From the NCBI GenBank assembly GCA_949487135.1, contig CATAJQ010000035.1, forward strand, positions 28,326-92,325: DNA of 64,000 nucleotides, given 5' to 3'. The position numbers and the translations under genes are program-made. Shown piece by piece: positions 38,283 through 47,753 of the stretch. Position 1 is the stretch's first letter. Each line of letters begins with the position of its first letter. Source of the stretch: Cellvibrionales bacterium UBA7375 (GTDB lineage Bacteria > Pseudomonadota > Gammaproteobacteria > Pseudomonadales > Porticoccaceae). Below the pieces are notes generated by a model, which worked only from the letters and a program-made list of their open reading frames with translations, did not search any database and was not told the DNA's origin.

Positions 38283-39857
38283 CTACTTAACCTGTGGTGG
38301 CTTCTCAAAGGTGTGATAGGGCGCTGGTGTTGGAACTGTCCATTCCAAACCTTCCGCACCTTCCCAAACCTCTGGCTTATCCACTGGTTTGCCGTGAGTA
38401 ATAGTACGCACAACATTAAACAAGAATAGTATTTGCGCAGCACCGTACATAAATGCACCAATACTTGAAACCATATTCCAGTCGGCAAACTGCAAGCCGT
38501 AGTCAGCATAACGTCTTGGCATGCCTGCTAGCCCCAAGAAATGCTGCGGCATAAAGGTGATGTTAAAGCCGATAAAGGCAATCCAAAACTGGACCTTACC
38601 CATGGTTTCGTCATACATCTTACCGCACCACTTTGGCAGCCAGTAATAAACCGCTGCCGTACCACTAAATACCGCACCTGCCACCATCACATAGTGGAAG
38701 TGAGCAACAACAAAGTAGGTATCATGGTACTGAATATCTGCCGCTGCAATTGACAGCATCAGACCGGTAAATCCACCAAAGGTAAATAGAATAACGAAGG
38801 CAATACTAAACAGCATCGGGGTTTCAAATGTTAATGAACCCTTGTACATAGTAGTGATCCAGTTAAATACCTTCACCCCCGTTGGTACCGCAATCAACAT
38901 GGTGGCGTACATAAAGTACAGCTCACCGGCAATCGGCATACCTACGGTAAACATATGGTGCGCCCATACGATAAACGACATAAACGCGATCGATGCGGTT
39001 GCGTATACCATCGAAGAATAACCGAACAATGGCTTGCGACTAAAGGTAGGAATAATCTGAGATACCACACCAAAGGCAGGTAGAATAATGATGTATACCT
39101 CCGGGTGACCAAAGAACCAGAAAATGTGCTGGAACAAGACTGGATCACCGCCACCCGCAGCATCAAAGAAGCTAGTACCGAAGTTAATATCGGTCAACAT
39201 CATAGTTACCGCACCGGCCAATACTGGCATTACAGCAACAAGCAAGAATGCAGTGATCAACCAAGTCCATACGAACATAGGCATTTTCATATAGGTCATA
39301 CCTGGCGCGCGCATATTCATTACCGTAGCGATAATGTTAATAGAACCCATGATCGATGAAGCACCCATAATGTGTACACCAAAGATAAAGTAGTTCACTG
39401 TATCTGGCGCATAGGTGGTCGATAGCGGCGCATAAAAGGTCCAACCGAAGTTAGGGCCGCCGCCTTCCATAAATAGCGTCGCTACAAGGATTGCAAATGC
39501 GAAAGGTAGAATCCAAAAACTGAGGTTGTTCATGCGCGGCAGTGCCATATCAGGCGCACCGATCATCATTGGAATCAACCAGTTAGCCAGACCAACAAAG
39601 GCCGGCATAATGGCGCCAAATACCATCACCAGACCGTGCATAGTCGTCATCTGGTTAAAGAATTCTGGCTTAATTAATTGCATACCTGGCTGGAATAATT
39701 CCGCACGAATAATCATCGCGAAAGATCCACCCAAGATAAACATGGCGAAGCTAAACCATAGGTAAAGCGTGCCGATATCTTTGTGGTTTGTGGTAAATAC
39801 CCAACGGCTTATATATTTTACCCAGCCGTCAGCTAATGTTGCGGGGCCATGTGCCAT
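38283..39857 (-). CDS. coxA: Cytochrome c oxidase subunit I
   Basis: Subunit I carries the low-spin heme and the heme-CuB centre that reduces O2 and pumps protons. The 524-residue protein has about twelve membrane helices. It shows the low-spin heme His in TTMHGLVMVFGAIMPAF, the CuB motif WFFGHPEVYIIILPAFG with the His-Tyr pair, a second His pair in IVWAHHMFTVGM, and HDTYFVVAHFHYVM with the heme ligands. These mark an A-type heme-copper oxidase. Which heme occupies it is uncertain because ctaA is not in the cluster. Confidence 0.97.
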   Translation of the reverse strand: MAHGPATLADGWVKYISRWVFTTNHKDIGTLYLWFSFAMFILGGSFAMIIRAELFQPGMQLIKPEFFNQMTTMHGLVMVFGAIMPAFVGLANWLIPMMIGAPDMALPRMNNLSFWILPFAFAILVATLFMEGGGPNFGWTFYAPLSTTYAPDTVNYFIFGVHIMGASSIMGSINIIATVMNMRAPGMTYMKMPMFVWTWLITAFLLVAVMPVLAGAVTMMLTDINFGTSFFDAAGGGDPVLFQHIFWFFGHPEVYIIILPAFGVVSQIIPTFSRKPLFGYSSMVYATASIAFMSFIVWAHHMFTVGMPIAGELYFMYATMLIAVPTGVKVFNWITTMYKGSLTFETPMLFSIAFVILFTFGGFTGLMLSIAAADIQYHDTYFVVAHFHYVMVAGAVFSGTAAVYYWLPKWCGKMYDETMGKVQFWIAFIGFNITFMPQHFLGLAGMPRRYADYGLQFADWNMVSSIGAFMYGAAQILFLFNVVRTITHGKPVDKPEVWEGAEGLEWTVPTPAPYHTFEKPPQVK

Positions 39858-39869
39858 TTCGAAAACTCC

Positions 39870-41015
39870 CTATTTAGCTTGTTTGTAGTTAAGAACATCA
39901 ATGGGCTGAGTAATATCACCCACATCGTTGCCCCAAGCATTACGCTCGTAATGAATAACCGCGGCAATATCAACTTCTGACAGCTGATCCGCAAATGACT
40001 GCATTGCAGTGCCAGGGATACCATCGACAACAACGCGCAAGTGCTCAACAACCGGGCCTAAGGCGATCACACTATTTTTAAGTGCTGGAAATACGCCCGG
40101 AATACCCTCACCGTTGACCGCATGACAGCCGGCGCATGAACGGTTATAAACCTCTTCACCCTTAACCATCAATTCGTCAAACGTCCACTGCTTACCAATA
40201 GTAGAGGCATACTCTGCCGCTGCGGCTTTCTTGTCCGCCAACCACTGGTCATATTCCGCCTGCTCTTTAACTTCAACCACAACCGGCATAAAGGCATGAC
40301 CAGAACCACACAGCTCTGTACATTCACCCACATAGGTGCCCGGCTTGTCCGTCTTAGCCCAAGCAGAAGTAAACAACCCTGGTACCGCGTCGCGTTTTAC
40401 ACCAAAGTCTGGAACCCACCAGCTGTGGATTACATCATTACCGGTAATCAAAAAGCGTACTTTTTTGCCCGCAGGAAGCACTAATGGCTCAGTCACTTCA
40501 CGAAGATAGTGCTCACCTTTAGGCTCTCTGCCGTAGATTTCGTCTTGAGGTGTGCGCAGTTCACTCATGAACTTAACGTCTTCACCTAGATATTCGTATT
40601 GCCACTTCCACTGATAACCCGTTACCTTAATATCGATATCTGCATTTTCAGTATCGTATACTTTGAGTAGGGCAGAGGTTGCAGGAATAGCCATTACAAT
40701 CAAAATGATTGCAGGAACAATCGTCCAAAGTAATTCAACCAAAACATTTTCATGGAAATTCTCCGCTACAGCGCCTCGTGATTTGCGGTGTGCATACATA
40801 ACGTAGAACATAAAACCAAAAACTGCTATGCCGATCACCGTACAAATCCACATCATAATCATATGAATATCGTAGGCAGCCTGACTAACTTCTGTGACTC
40901 CTTGAGGCATATTAAGCTGGCTAGCTGCAGATTCTGAATTTGCTCCGCCAACATAAACCAAGGCCAAAACTGCGCCGAGGGATCTCAAGAAAAGCGCTTG
41001 CGCTCTTTTCAACAT
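39870..41015 (-). CDS. coxB: Cytochrome c oxidase subunit II with fused cytochrome c domain (caa3 type)
   Basis: Subunit II accepts electrons through CuA. The 381-residue protein has a signal-like N-terminus, two membrane helices (IMMWICTVIGIAVFGFMFYV and LLWTIVPAIILIVMAIPAT), a CuA domain with VIHSWWVPDFGVKRDAVPG and ECTELCGSGHAFMPV, and a C-terminal cytochrome c domain with NRSCAGCHAVNGEGIPG. The fusion makes this a caa3-type oxidase able to take electrons directly from carriers such as the cytochrome c4 encoded nearby. It is first in the oxidase operon. Confidence 0.96.
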   Translation of the reverse strand: MLKRAQALFLRSLGAVLALVYVGGANSESAASQLNMPQGVTEVSQAAYDIHMIMMWICTVIGIAVFGFMFYVMYAHRKSRGAVAENFHENVLVELLWTIVPAIILIVMAIPATSALLKVYDTENADIDIKVTGYQWKWQYEYLGEDVKFMSELRTPQDEIYGREPKGEHYLREVTEPLVLPAGKKVRFLITGNDVIHSWWVPDFGVKRDAVPGLFTSAWAKTDKPGTYVGECTELCGSGHAFMPVVVEVKEQAEYDQWLADKKAAAAEYASTIGKQWTFDELMVKGEEVYNRSCAGCHAVNGEGIPGVFPALKNSVIALGPVVEHLRVVVDGIPGTAMQSFADQLSEVDIAAVIHYERNAWGNDVGDITQPIDVLNYKQAK

Positions 41016-41069
41016 CGCTTATTTCTCCGTGGTAACTGTAGAAATTTACTACTTTGCTTCGTGATGACA

Positions 41070-41090
41070 CCCCCTGCATAAATACGGGGG
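41070..41090. promoter_or_regulatory. GC hairpin in the coxB leader
   Basis: CCCCC at 41070-41074 can pair with GGGGG at 41086-41090 around an 11-base loop, 55 bases before the coxB start, in the AT-rich 244-base gap between coxB and yheV. It has no T-run, so it is not an intrinsic terminator. It may shape the mRNA leader, or be incidental. Nothing else recognisable lies in this gap. Confidence 0.25.
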
Positions 41091-41259
41091 ACCAATTGAG
41101 GCGCGGCATTGTACCAAATAAATGTATATTTCTCTAGCCAATCTACTACCATTTTTTAACCTTTCAATGACAAAAACCAATATCAACCTATAAATAATTC
41201 ATATAGGCATACCTTGTAAATCTCAACAGTGGGTTTGGCAGAAGTATTTGTTCTTGGAT

Positions 41260-41511
41260 TTATTGATTCGGCTTGCTGGGATCGACTAACTTGACCTGTT
41301 GTGCGGGCTCTGAAAACCCATCAATACTGTGCGTGACTCGAGTAATTAGCTCTCTAGGCGCGGAAGTGATACGAATTTCATCTTTAAAACCACAGCTAAC
41401 GCATTCGCGATAGTTTATTCCGTCTTTGCTGTAGGCCATAATTTTGTCCATTTCGGAACATTTAGGGCACACTACACCGGCAATAAATTGTTTTTTAGTT
41501 GAAAACGTCAT
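41260..41511 (-). CDS. yheV: YheV-family putative metal-binding protein (DUF2387)
   Basis: This 83-residue protein has two Cys pairs, GVVCPKCSEMDKI and RECVSCGFKDEI, forming a likely zinc ribbon, and matches the short YheV/DUF2387 family. The function of the family is not established. It is divergent from the gamma-carbonic-anhydrase-like gene and stands upstream of the coxB leader on the same strand. Confidence 0.8.
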   Translation of the reverse strand: MTFSTKKQFIAGVVCPKCSEMDKIMAYSKDGINYRECVSCGFKDEIRITSAPRELITRVTHSIDGFSEPAQQVKLVDPSKPNQ

Positions 41512-41559
41512 ATAAAACTCACCACAATAGGAATTATATTATAACCTCAGGGCAGCCAT

Positions 41560-42102
41560 ATGGATCACTCAATTCGACCTTTTAAAGGAATATTTCCCAA
41601 TCTTGGGCAACGAGTCTACGTCGACCCTCAATCTACCGTTATTGGCGATGTTGTTCTTGGTGATGATGTATCGGTCTGGCCCGGCGCAGTCATTCGTGGC
41701 GATATGCACTCTATAAAGGTAGGCGCTAAATGCAATGTACAGGATAATGCCGTACTGCATGTAACCCATGCTTCAGACTATAACCCCGAGGGCTACCCAC
41801 TAGTTATTGGTGAGGGCGTTATTATTGGCCATCGCGCTATCCTACATGGCTGTACCCTAGGCAATCAGATTTTAGTGGGCAATGGTGCGGTTATTAATGA
41901 CGGCGCAATCGTAGAAGACAACGTGATTGTCGGGGCAGGCTGTATGGTGCCGCCACGCAAAACCCTAGAAAGCGGCTATATCTATGTTGGCAATCCCTGC
42001 AAAAAGTTGCGTCCTTTAAGCGAAGATGAAAAGCAATTCTTTGGTTACTCAGCCGCAAGCTATATTAAATTAAAAGATCAGTACTTATCTGAGCAGGACT
42101 AA
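41560..42102 (+). CDS. Gamma-class carbonic anhydrase-like hexapeptide protein (YrdA type)
   Basis: The 180-residue protein is a left-handed beta-helix with repeated hexapeptides ([22 protein letters not shown]). Its metal-ligand histidines are in [11 protein letters not shown] and [14 protein letters not shown], spaced as in gamma carbonic anhydrases. Many YrdA-like members have not shown carbonic anhydrase activity, so the reaction is uncertain. Its end overlaps convergent aroE by four bases. In many gammaproteobacteria this gene lies near aroE and hemF. Confidence 0.85.
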   Translation: MDHSIRPFKGIFPNLGQRVYVDPQSTVIGDVVLGDDVSVWPGAVIRGDMHSIKVGAKCNVQDNAVLHVTHASDYNPEGYPLVIGEGVIIGHRAILHGCTLGNQILVGNGAVINDGAIVEDNVIVGAGCMVPPRKTLESGYIYVGNPCKKLRPLSEDEKQFFGYSAASYIKLKDQYLSEQD

Positions 42103-42929
42103 TTGGAAAGCTGAGCTCTTAGATTGGCAATCACTGGTGCAGTCTCAGGGCGTTCGCCGCGCCAAAGGGCAAAGGACTCCGCCGCCTGTCCAACCAACAT
42201 ACCCAAACCATCACTCACCTGAGCACCGCGCTGCGCCGCCCACTGTATAAACGGCGTCGGCTCAGCACCATAAAGCATGTCGTAACAGGCGGTTGTGCCA
42301 TTGGTATCAATTAAACTATCGGGTAAGGGTGGCAGTTCGCCCTGTAATCCCGCACTGGTGCCATTAATGATAAGATCAAACTGTTGTTCGCCCAGCATAT
42401 CAAAACCACAACCCAGCAGATAACCAAACTCGGCAAAACCCTTGGATAGCTGCAACGCCTTATCTACGGTGCGATTTGCAATTACTATATGCTGAGGTTG
42501 CTGCTCCAAAAGCGGCTCTAAAGCCCCACGCACCGCACCACCGGCACCCAAAACCAACACCCGTTTATGGCGAATTTCCCAGCCTAGATTATTGACTATA
42601 TCGCTAACCAAGCCAACGCCATCAGTGGTATCGCCCAAGATAGTTCCGTCAGCTTGTAACGACAGCGTATTTACAGCGCCAGCACGTCGAGCTCTCGGCG
42701 TAGTGCGTGCCACATAGGCATAGGCATCCTGTTTAAACGGTACGGTAATATTTAAGCCCCTACCGCCATTGGCAAAGAATGCATTAGCCGCCGCCTCAAA
42801 CCCATCTTCAGCCACAAGCTGCTTGCTGTAGCTAAGATCCTGTCCTGTTTGCTCGGCAAACTGGCGATGAATATCCGGCGACTTACTATGCGCTATAGGA
42901 TTGCCAAACACAGCATATTTATCTGCCAT
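42099..42929 (-). CDS. aroE: Shikimate dehydrogenase
   Basis: AroE reduces 3-dehydroshikimate to shikimate with NADPH in aromatic amino acid synthesis. The 276-residue protein shows the substrate site [15 protein letters not shown], the catalytic Lys in [16 protein letters not shown] and [12 protein letters not shown], and the NADP fold [18 protein letters not shown]. The start overlaps the hemF stop by one base (TAATG), so the two are translationally coupled. Confidence 0.95.
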   Translation of the reverse strand: MADKYAVFGNPIAHSKSPDIHRQFAEQTGQDLSYSKQLVAEDGFEAAANAFFANGGRGLNITVPFKQDAYAYVARTTPRARRAGAVNTLSLQADGTILGDTTDGVGLVSDIVNNLGWEIRHKRVLVLGAGGAVRGALEPLLEQQPQHIVIANRTVDKALQLSKGFAEFGYLLGCGFDMLGEQQFDLIINGTSAGLQGELPPLPDSLIDTNGTTACYDMLYGAEPTPFIQWAAQRGAQVSDGLGMLVGQAAESFALWRGERPETAPVIANLRAQLSN

Positions 42930-43834
42930 TAGACCCAGTCCCGATCAATTAGATACTTAGTATAAAGCTCATCTTCCGCACTGCCCGCCTCAGGCTGCCA
43001 ATCATATTCCCAGCGCACCATAGGTGGCATGGACATCAAGATAGATTCGGTGCGGCCACCTGTTTGCAAGCCAAACAATGTACCGCGATCATAGACCAAA
43101 TTAAATTCCACATAACGACCACGACGGTAAAGCTGAAAATTCCGCTCGCGCTCTCCAAAGGGGTGCTCGCGACGACGCTGCATAATCGGCAGATAGGCAT
43201 CGATATAACTATCGCCAATCGCACGCATAAACGCAAAGCTCTGGTCAAAACCTAAGTCATTAAGATCGTCGAAAAAAACACCGCCTACACCGCGCGGTTC
43301 ATCGCGATGACGCAGATAGAAGTATTTGTCGCATTGCTGCTTAAGGCGCGGATACATATCCACACCAAACCCATCACAGGCCTCTTTAGCCGTGCGATGC
43401 CAGTGTTCACAGTCTTGCTGATTGCCATAATAGGGGGTTAAATCATAGCCACCGCCAAACCACCAAACCGGGTCTTCACCGTCTTTTTCGGCAATAAAAA
43501 AGCGCACATTGGCATGGGAGGTTGGTATATAGGGATTATGCGGATGAATCACCAAGGATACGCCCATGGCCTCAAAACTACGGCCGGCCAATTCGGGCCT
43601 ACTTTGGGTCGCTGATGCAGGCAATTGATCGCCAGAGACATGCGAAAAATTGACCCCGCCTTTCTCAATCACTGAACCATTGGCAATCACGCGACTGCGC
43701 CCGCCGCCGCCTTCAGGGCGGGTCCAGTTATCTTCTTGCCATGGGCTGCCATCCTCCTGCTGCAGTGCATCACAGATGCTATCTTGCAGCCCGAGTAGGT
43801 AGCTCTTAACCAGTTCTTTATCAACAGTTTGCAT
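42929..43834 (-). CDS. hemF: Oxygen-dependent coproporphyrinogen III oxidase
   Basis: HemF decarboxylates coproporphyrinogen III to protoporphyrinogen IX using O2, in heme synthesis. The protein of about 301 residues has the conserved [18 protein letters not shown] segment, [24 protein letters not shown] and [32 protein letters not shown] chose ATG 43834, with AAAGGA formed at the tsaC end, rather than GTG 43858. It fits the aerobic lifestyle and supplies heme for the cytochromes encoded nearby. Confidence 0.96.
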   Translation of the reverse strand: MQTVDKELVKSYLLGLQDSICDALQQEDGSPWQEDNWTRPEGGGGRSRVIANGSVIEKGGVNFSHVSGDQLPASATQSRPELAGRSFEAMGVSLVIHPHNPYIPTSHANVRFFIAEKDGEDPVWWFGGGYDLTPYYGNQQDCEHWHRTAKEACDGFGVDMYPRLKQQCDKYFYLRHRDEPRGVGGVFFDDLNDLGFDQSFAFMRAIGDSYIDAYLPIMQRRREHPFGERERNFQLYRRGRYVEFNLVYDRGTLFGLQTGGRTESILMSMPPMVRWEYDWQPEAGSAEDELYTKYLIDRDWV

Positions 43835-43835
43835 A

Positions 43836-44405
43836 TTATCCTTTACGGACGACCTCACCGTTTAGTAAGTGCCGGATTTCACTGGGCGCACTAGCAGAGC
43901 CAATATTACCCGATGCTATGGCATCGACTCTGCGTCCAAAGTAGCTTCTAACCTTGAGTGAATTAGTCGCCTCGGGCAAGCCCTGAGGGTTAGCCGAGGT
44001 AGATACAATCGGGCCGCCAAATAACTGACAAAGGCTCGATGCCAATGGATGCGACGTCACTCTAACCGCCAGTGTATCATGCTCGCCCACAATCCAATCG
44101 GGTGCCGCACCGTTGTGCGGAATCAGCCAGGTAGTAGGTTTGTCGCTGGGTTGCTGCAATCGCGCCATTTGCGCCGCCGTTAAGCCCTCAGTAAAGGGAG
44201 CGAACTGCTGCCAATCGCAGGCGATAAGAATCACCCCTTTGCGTTCAGGGCGACTTTTTAATGTGAGCATTTTTACCACAGCTGAGTAGCTGTAGGGGTC
44301 ACAACCCAAGCCCCAAACCGCTTCGGTCGGGTAGGCTATCACCCCCTGAGAATGCAACTGATGCACTGCAAGGCTAGTATTAGTATGCCTGCTCCAGTTG
44401 ATCAC
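43836..44405 (-). CDS. tsaC: Threonylcarbamoyl-AMP synthase TsaC
   Basis: TsaC makes threonylcarbamoyl-AMP for the t6A37 modification of ANN-decoding tRNAs. The 189-residue Sua5/YciO/YrdC protein shows [17 protein letters not shown] at the N-terminus, [14 protein letters not shown], and the [17 protein letters not shown] motif. The start is GTG. It sits between purE and hemF. In Pseudomonas tsaC likewise lies near dprA, hemF and aroE. Confidence 0.94.
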   Translation of the reverse strand: MINWSRHTNTSLAVHQLHSQGVIAYPTEAVWGLGCDPYSYSAVVKMLTLKSRPERKGVILIACDWQQFAPFTEGLTAAQMARLQQPSDKPTTWLIPHNGAAPDWIVGEHDTLAVRVTSHPLASSLCQLFGGPIVSTSANPQGLPEATNSLKVRSYFGRRVDAIASGNIGSASAPSEIRHLLNGEVVRKG

Positions 44406-44413
44406 AAATTGAC

Positions 44414-44920
44414 TCAGCTATTTTTTAGACGTTCCTGCAAAGCAGCGTCTTTAGCAAGAATCGCTTCAGCATTAGCCGCGCGCTCAGCAAGCAGTTTTTG
44501 ATGCATTTCAGTATCAGCAACACCAATAATCTGCGCCGCTAAATAAGCAGCATTTTTAGCACCGGCTTTGCCAATAGCTACAGTAGCTACAGGGATACCA
44601 CCAGGCATTTGTACGGTTGATAGCAATGCATCAAGACCGTCCAATGAACCATTGATTGGCACACCGATAACCGGCTTAAGCGTTGTTGCAGACACAGCAC
44701 CCGCTAAGTGAGCTGCCATACCTGCCGCGCAGATAAAGGCTGCACAACCGCGCTTATCAGCGTCAGTTACATAGCTGTGAGTGGCTGCTGGGGTGCGGTG
44801 CGCAGAAGTCACCTTCACCTCAAAAGGAATATCAAATTTCTTTAGAATATCAAAACTGGCTTCCATTACTGGCAAATCAGAATCGGAACCCATAAGGATG
44901 GCTACAAAAGGCTTACTCAT
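44414..44920 (-). CDS. purE: N5-carboxyaminoimidazole ribonucleotide mutase PurE
   Basis: Class I PurE converts N5-CAIR to CAIR in purine synthesis. The 168-residue protein has the [12 protein letters not shown] start, [12 protein letters not shown] with the catalytic His, [25 protein letters not shown] and the [21 protein letters not shown] motif. Class I PurE needs PurK to supply N5-CAIR, but purK does not follow as it often does. Instead tsaC begins eight bases downstream. Confidence 0.95.
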   Translation of the reverse strand: MSKPFVAILMGSDSDLPVMEASFDILKKFDIPFEVKVTSAHRTPAATHSYVTDADKRGCAAFICAAGMAAHLAGAVSATTLKPVIGVPINGSLDGLDALLSTVQMPGGIPVATVAIGKAGAKNAAYLAAQIIGVADTEMHQKLLAERAANAEAILAKDAALQERLKNS

Positions 44921-44991
44921 AATTTTAACGATCTCCGTAAAAGGCGCGCAGATTACCGAAACTTGGCTCTCTACGCAATCCTCTATTTTAA

Positions 44992-45007
44992 TCGAAAACG
45001 GTTACGT
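44992..45007. promoter_or_regulatory. Weak PurR-like site upstream of purE
   Basis: TCGAAAACGGTTACGT matches the E. coli-type PurR operator (ACGCAAACGTTTTCGT) at 12 of 16 positions and keeps the central AACG block. It lies about 70 bases before the purE start codon. Whether this organism has PurR is unknown, so the call is tentative. The rest of this 134-base gap shows nothing clear. Confidence 0.25.
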
Positions 45008-45054
45008 AAGCCTAGTAGTAATAACCGCATCTTAAAGAATTCATAACTTCACGC

Positions 45055-46187
45055 TCATACGCGGGTGTAATAACCCTGCTCACTGACTATGACCCCTTTC
45101 AACTCCAAGGCAATTAATAACTGCAATAACTTATCCATAGGCCAAGGGGTATCTAGCTCATCGATAAACATTGGCTCATAGCCCAATATTTTTAGCAGTA
45201 GCGATTCCTCACTATTAAGCGGCTCTTCGGGACAATTTTCTGGGGGCATAGTGACTAAATCCTTATATTTTTCACCATAGCTTGCTAGGGGGCCGGCAAT
45301 TTCTTCCACTAGTTCGGCAGTGGTTTCTACGAGGCAAGCACCCTGTTTAATTAGCTGTGACAGCCTTTGCTCTGAGGGCTATTAATGGAGCCGGGAATGG
45401 CAAATACTTCGCGGTTTTGATCTAGCGCATACTTTGCGGTGATAAGTGAGCCGCTATTAATTGCCGCCTCTACCACTAGCACGCCGACACTAAGGCCGCT
45501 AATAATGCGATTGCGCTGAGGGAAATGTGCTGGAAGCGGCGGGTTACCGGGAGCAAATTCAGTCACTAGGGCACCGCCTTTTTCGACAATATGATCGGCT
45601 AGCGACACATTTCGACTGGGGTAAATACAATCTATACCGGTGGCAACAACGCCAACACTTATCCCCTGTGGCGCCTCAAGTGCACCGCGATGGGCGCAAC
45701 TATCTATGCCTATTGCCATGCCGCTGGTAATGGTAAAGCCGCTTGCAGCAAGACTTTTGGCCCATGATGTGGCGATCTTTTCAGCACCTCTGGTCATGCG
45801 GCGACTGCCCACTATGGCTATTTGTGGTAGATGCAGGCAGTTGGTGTTGCCGCGTACATAAAGAAGGGGTGGTGGCTTAGGGATTTGCTGCAGTTGCGGC
45901 GGATAGTTATCACTAGTTATAGGCACTAGATGCGCCTGATGCTGTTCGAGGGTTTTAGTTATTTGCTCGACTTTATCTTGCCACTGACCGGCGTGATAGG
46001 CCCTGCGAATAATTTGTAACTGCTGATTGAGGGCTGAGTCATCGTGCGGCTCGCGACTCTCGAATATTTGGCGAAAGCTGCCTAAATGCTCAATAAGCGC
46101 TAGCTGTAATTTTGGCGTGCAGGGTTTTAATATTTGGGCGATAAGTGCCCACTGGGCTTCGTCTTGTGTGTTGAGTATTGCGTTCAT
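45055..46187 (-). pseudogene. dprA: DprA (DNA processing protein) with a one-base frameshift
   Basis: DprA loads RecA on incoming single-stranded DNA during transformation. The gene starts at ATG 46187 (AAGGAC upstream) and encodes the Rossmann-fold core (IAIVGSRRMTRGAEKIA, SGMAIGIDSCAHRGAL, FPQRNRIISGLSVGVLVVEAAINSGSLIT, EVFAIPGSINSPQSKGCHS), then hits TAA near 45352. One frame over, LIKQGACLVETTAELVEEI and the C-terminal winged-helix domain continue to 45055. Adding one base at the junction restores the family motif GCHSLIKQGA. It is either a recent pseudogene or a sequencing error. Divergent from def, as expected. Confidence 0.85.
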
Positions 46188-46301
46188 GCGGTGCGTCCTT
46201 TCAAGCAACTGTGTATAATCTTTATTAATGGGGCTTAGCTTGATTGTAGACAGGTCGGTGTAAGCTTTTTTGAATTTGATAGACAAAGATAACGACAGAC
46301 T

Positions 46302-46799
46302 ATGGCGATATTAACCATTCTTGAGTATCCGAATCCACGCTTGCGCATTGTTGCAGAGCCAGTGGCTGAGGTGGACGATACTATTCGCACGCTGATTGAT
46401 GACATGTTTGAAACCATGATAGACGCTGATGGAATTGGCCTAGCGGCAACTCAGGTAGATGTGCATCAGCAGGTTATTGTTATGGACCTTTCGGAACAGC
46501 GCAATGAACCGCGAGTATTTATTAATCCTCAGATTGAAGTGCTAGAACCCGATACAGTGCCGTTTGATGAAGGCTGTCTCTCTGTCCCGGGCTTTAATGA
46601 AACTGTAGATCGCCCAAAGCATGTAATGATTCGCGCACTAGACCGTGACGGCAATGCCTTTGAAGAAGAAGCTCATGGTCTTCTTGCAGTATGCATTCAG
46701 CATGAGATGGATCATCTAAAAGGTAAGTTATTTGTCGATTACTTATCGTCGCTTAAAAGAGACCGTATTCGTAAAAAACTCAAGAAACAGCGTGCATAG
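46302..46799 (+). CDS. def: Peptide deformylase
   Basis: Def removes the formyl group from nascent proteins, using a metal ion. The 165-residue protein has all three motifs: GIGLAATQ near residue 45, EGCLSVPG near 90 with the Cys ligand, and [12 protein letters not shown] near 135 with two His ligands and the catalytic Glu. It starts the def-fmt-rsmB-trkA-trkH run and is divergent from dprA across 114 bases. Confidence 0.97.
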   Translation: MAILTILEYPNPRLRIVAEPVAEVDDTIRTLIDDMFETMIDADGIGLAATQVDVHQQVIVMDLSEQRNEPRVFINPQIEVLEPDTVPFDEGCLSVPGFNETVDRPKHVMIRALDRDGNAFEEEAHGLLAVCIQHEMDHLKGKLFVDYLSSLKRDRIRKKLKKQRA

Positions 46800-46811
46800 G
46801 AACTATACAGC

Positions 46812-47753
46812 GTGAAGATTATCTTCGCCGGCACACCAGATTTTGCCGCCGCCCACCTTCGGGCGCTAATCGATTGCGGCCAACATGAAATTGTTGCGGT
46901 TTATACCCAACCTGATCGCCCGGCTGGGCGCGGTAAAAAACTCACTGCCAGTGCGGTAAAGCAGCTTGCCTCTGAGCAGGGCTTAACCGTGTTGCAACCA
47001 CCCTCATTAAAAGAAGCGGACGCGCAGCAACAGCTGGCTGGCTTTGCAGCAGATCTGATGATTGTGGTTGCCTATGGGCTTATTTTGCCGCAGGCGGTGC
47101 TAGACACGCCAAGACTTGGCTGTATTAATGTGCATGGCTCGCTATTGCCAAAATGGCGCGGCGCGGCCCCTATTCAACGTGCGGTTGAGGCTGGCGACGA
47201 CGAAACTGGTATCTGTATTATGCAGATGGATGCCGGTCTCGATACGGGCCCAGTGATCTCAGTGGCGCGTTGCGCTATTGAAGCCACAGATACCAGTGGT
47301 TCAATTTATCAAAAACTCTCTGCGCTAGGCGCACCAACCCTGTTGGCCGCTTTAGAAAAACTAGCTTCTGGGGTTGCGGTAGCGGAACAGCAGGACGATA
47401 GCCAAAGCACCTATGCTAGTAAAATCGATAAAGCTGAAGCCTTAATCGACTGGGCTACTCCGGCCGAGACCTTGGCGCGCAAAGTCCGCGCCTTTAACCC
47501 ATTCCCCGCAACCTTTAGCCATATTGGCGGTGAACGAGTCAAAATATGGGCGGCTAGCGCTAATACTGTAGACTCGAGACAGGCGGTTGGCGCCATTGTC
47601 GCGGCCAGTGACCAAGGCATCTTGGTTCAAACCGCGAGCGGTCAGCTACTTATCAGTGAAATTCAATTAGCCGGCAAGTCAAAAATGCCGGTATCTGAGC
47701 TATTAAAATCCAAGGCCGAGCTATTTGCTGCGGGCCAGAGTTTTGATCAATAA
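46812..47753 (+). CDS. fmt: Methionyl-tRNA formyltransferase
   Basis: Fmt formylates initiator Met-tRNA with 10-formyl-THF. The 313-residue protein has the FAGTPDFAAAHL start, QPDRPAGRGKKL, the catalytic INVHGSLLPKWRGAAPIQRA block with Asn and His, and the Asp in IMQMDAGLDTGPV. The C-terminal tRNA-binding domain follows. The start codon is GTG, with AGGAAC upstream, 12 bases after def. It pairs functionally with def. Confidence 0.97.
   Translation: MKIIFAGTPDFAAAHLRALIDCGQHEIVAVYTQPDRPAGRGKKLTASAVKQLASEQGLTVLQPPSLKEADAQQQLAGFAADLMIVVAYGLILPQAVLDTPRLGCINVHGSLLPKWRGAAPIQRAVEAGDDETGICIMQMDAGLDTGPVISVARCAIEATDTSGSIYQKLSALGAPTLLAALEKLASGVAVAEQQDDSQSTYASKIDKAEALIDWATPAETLARKVRAFNPFPATFSHIGGERVKIWAASANTVDSRQAVGAIVAASDQGILVQTASGQLLISEIQLAGKSKMPVSELLKSKAELFAAGQSFDQ

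Noticed and set aside
38283..41015. Long reading frames on the opposite strand of coxA and coxB
   Set aside because: They lack ribosome binding sites and recognisable motifs, and follow from the codon use of the strongly conserved oxidase genes.
45345..45360. Programmed frameshift in dprA
   Set aside because: No slippery heptamer or obvious stimulatory structure is visible at the shift point, and DprA is not known to use recoding.
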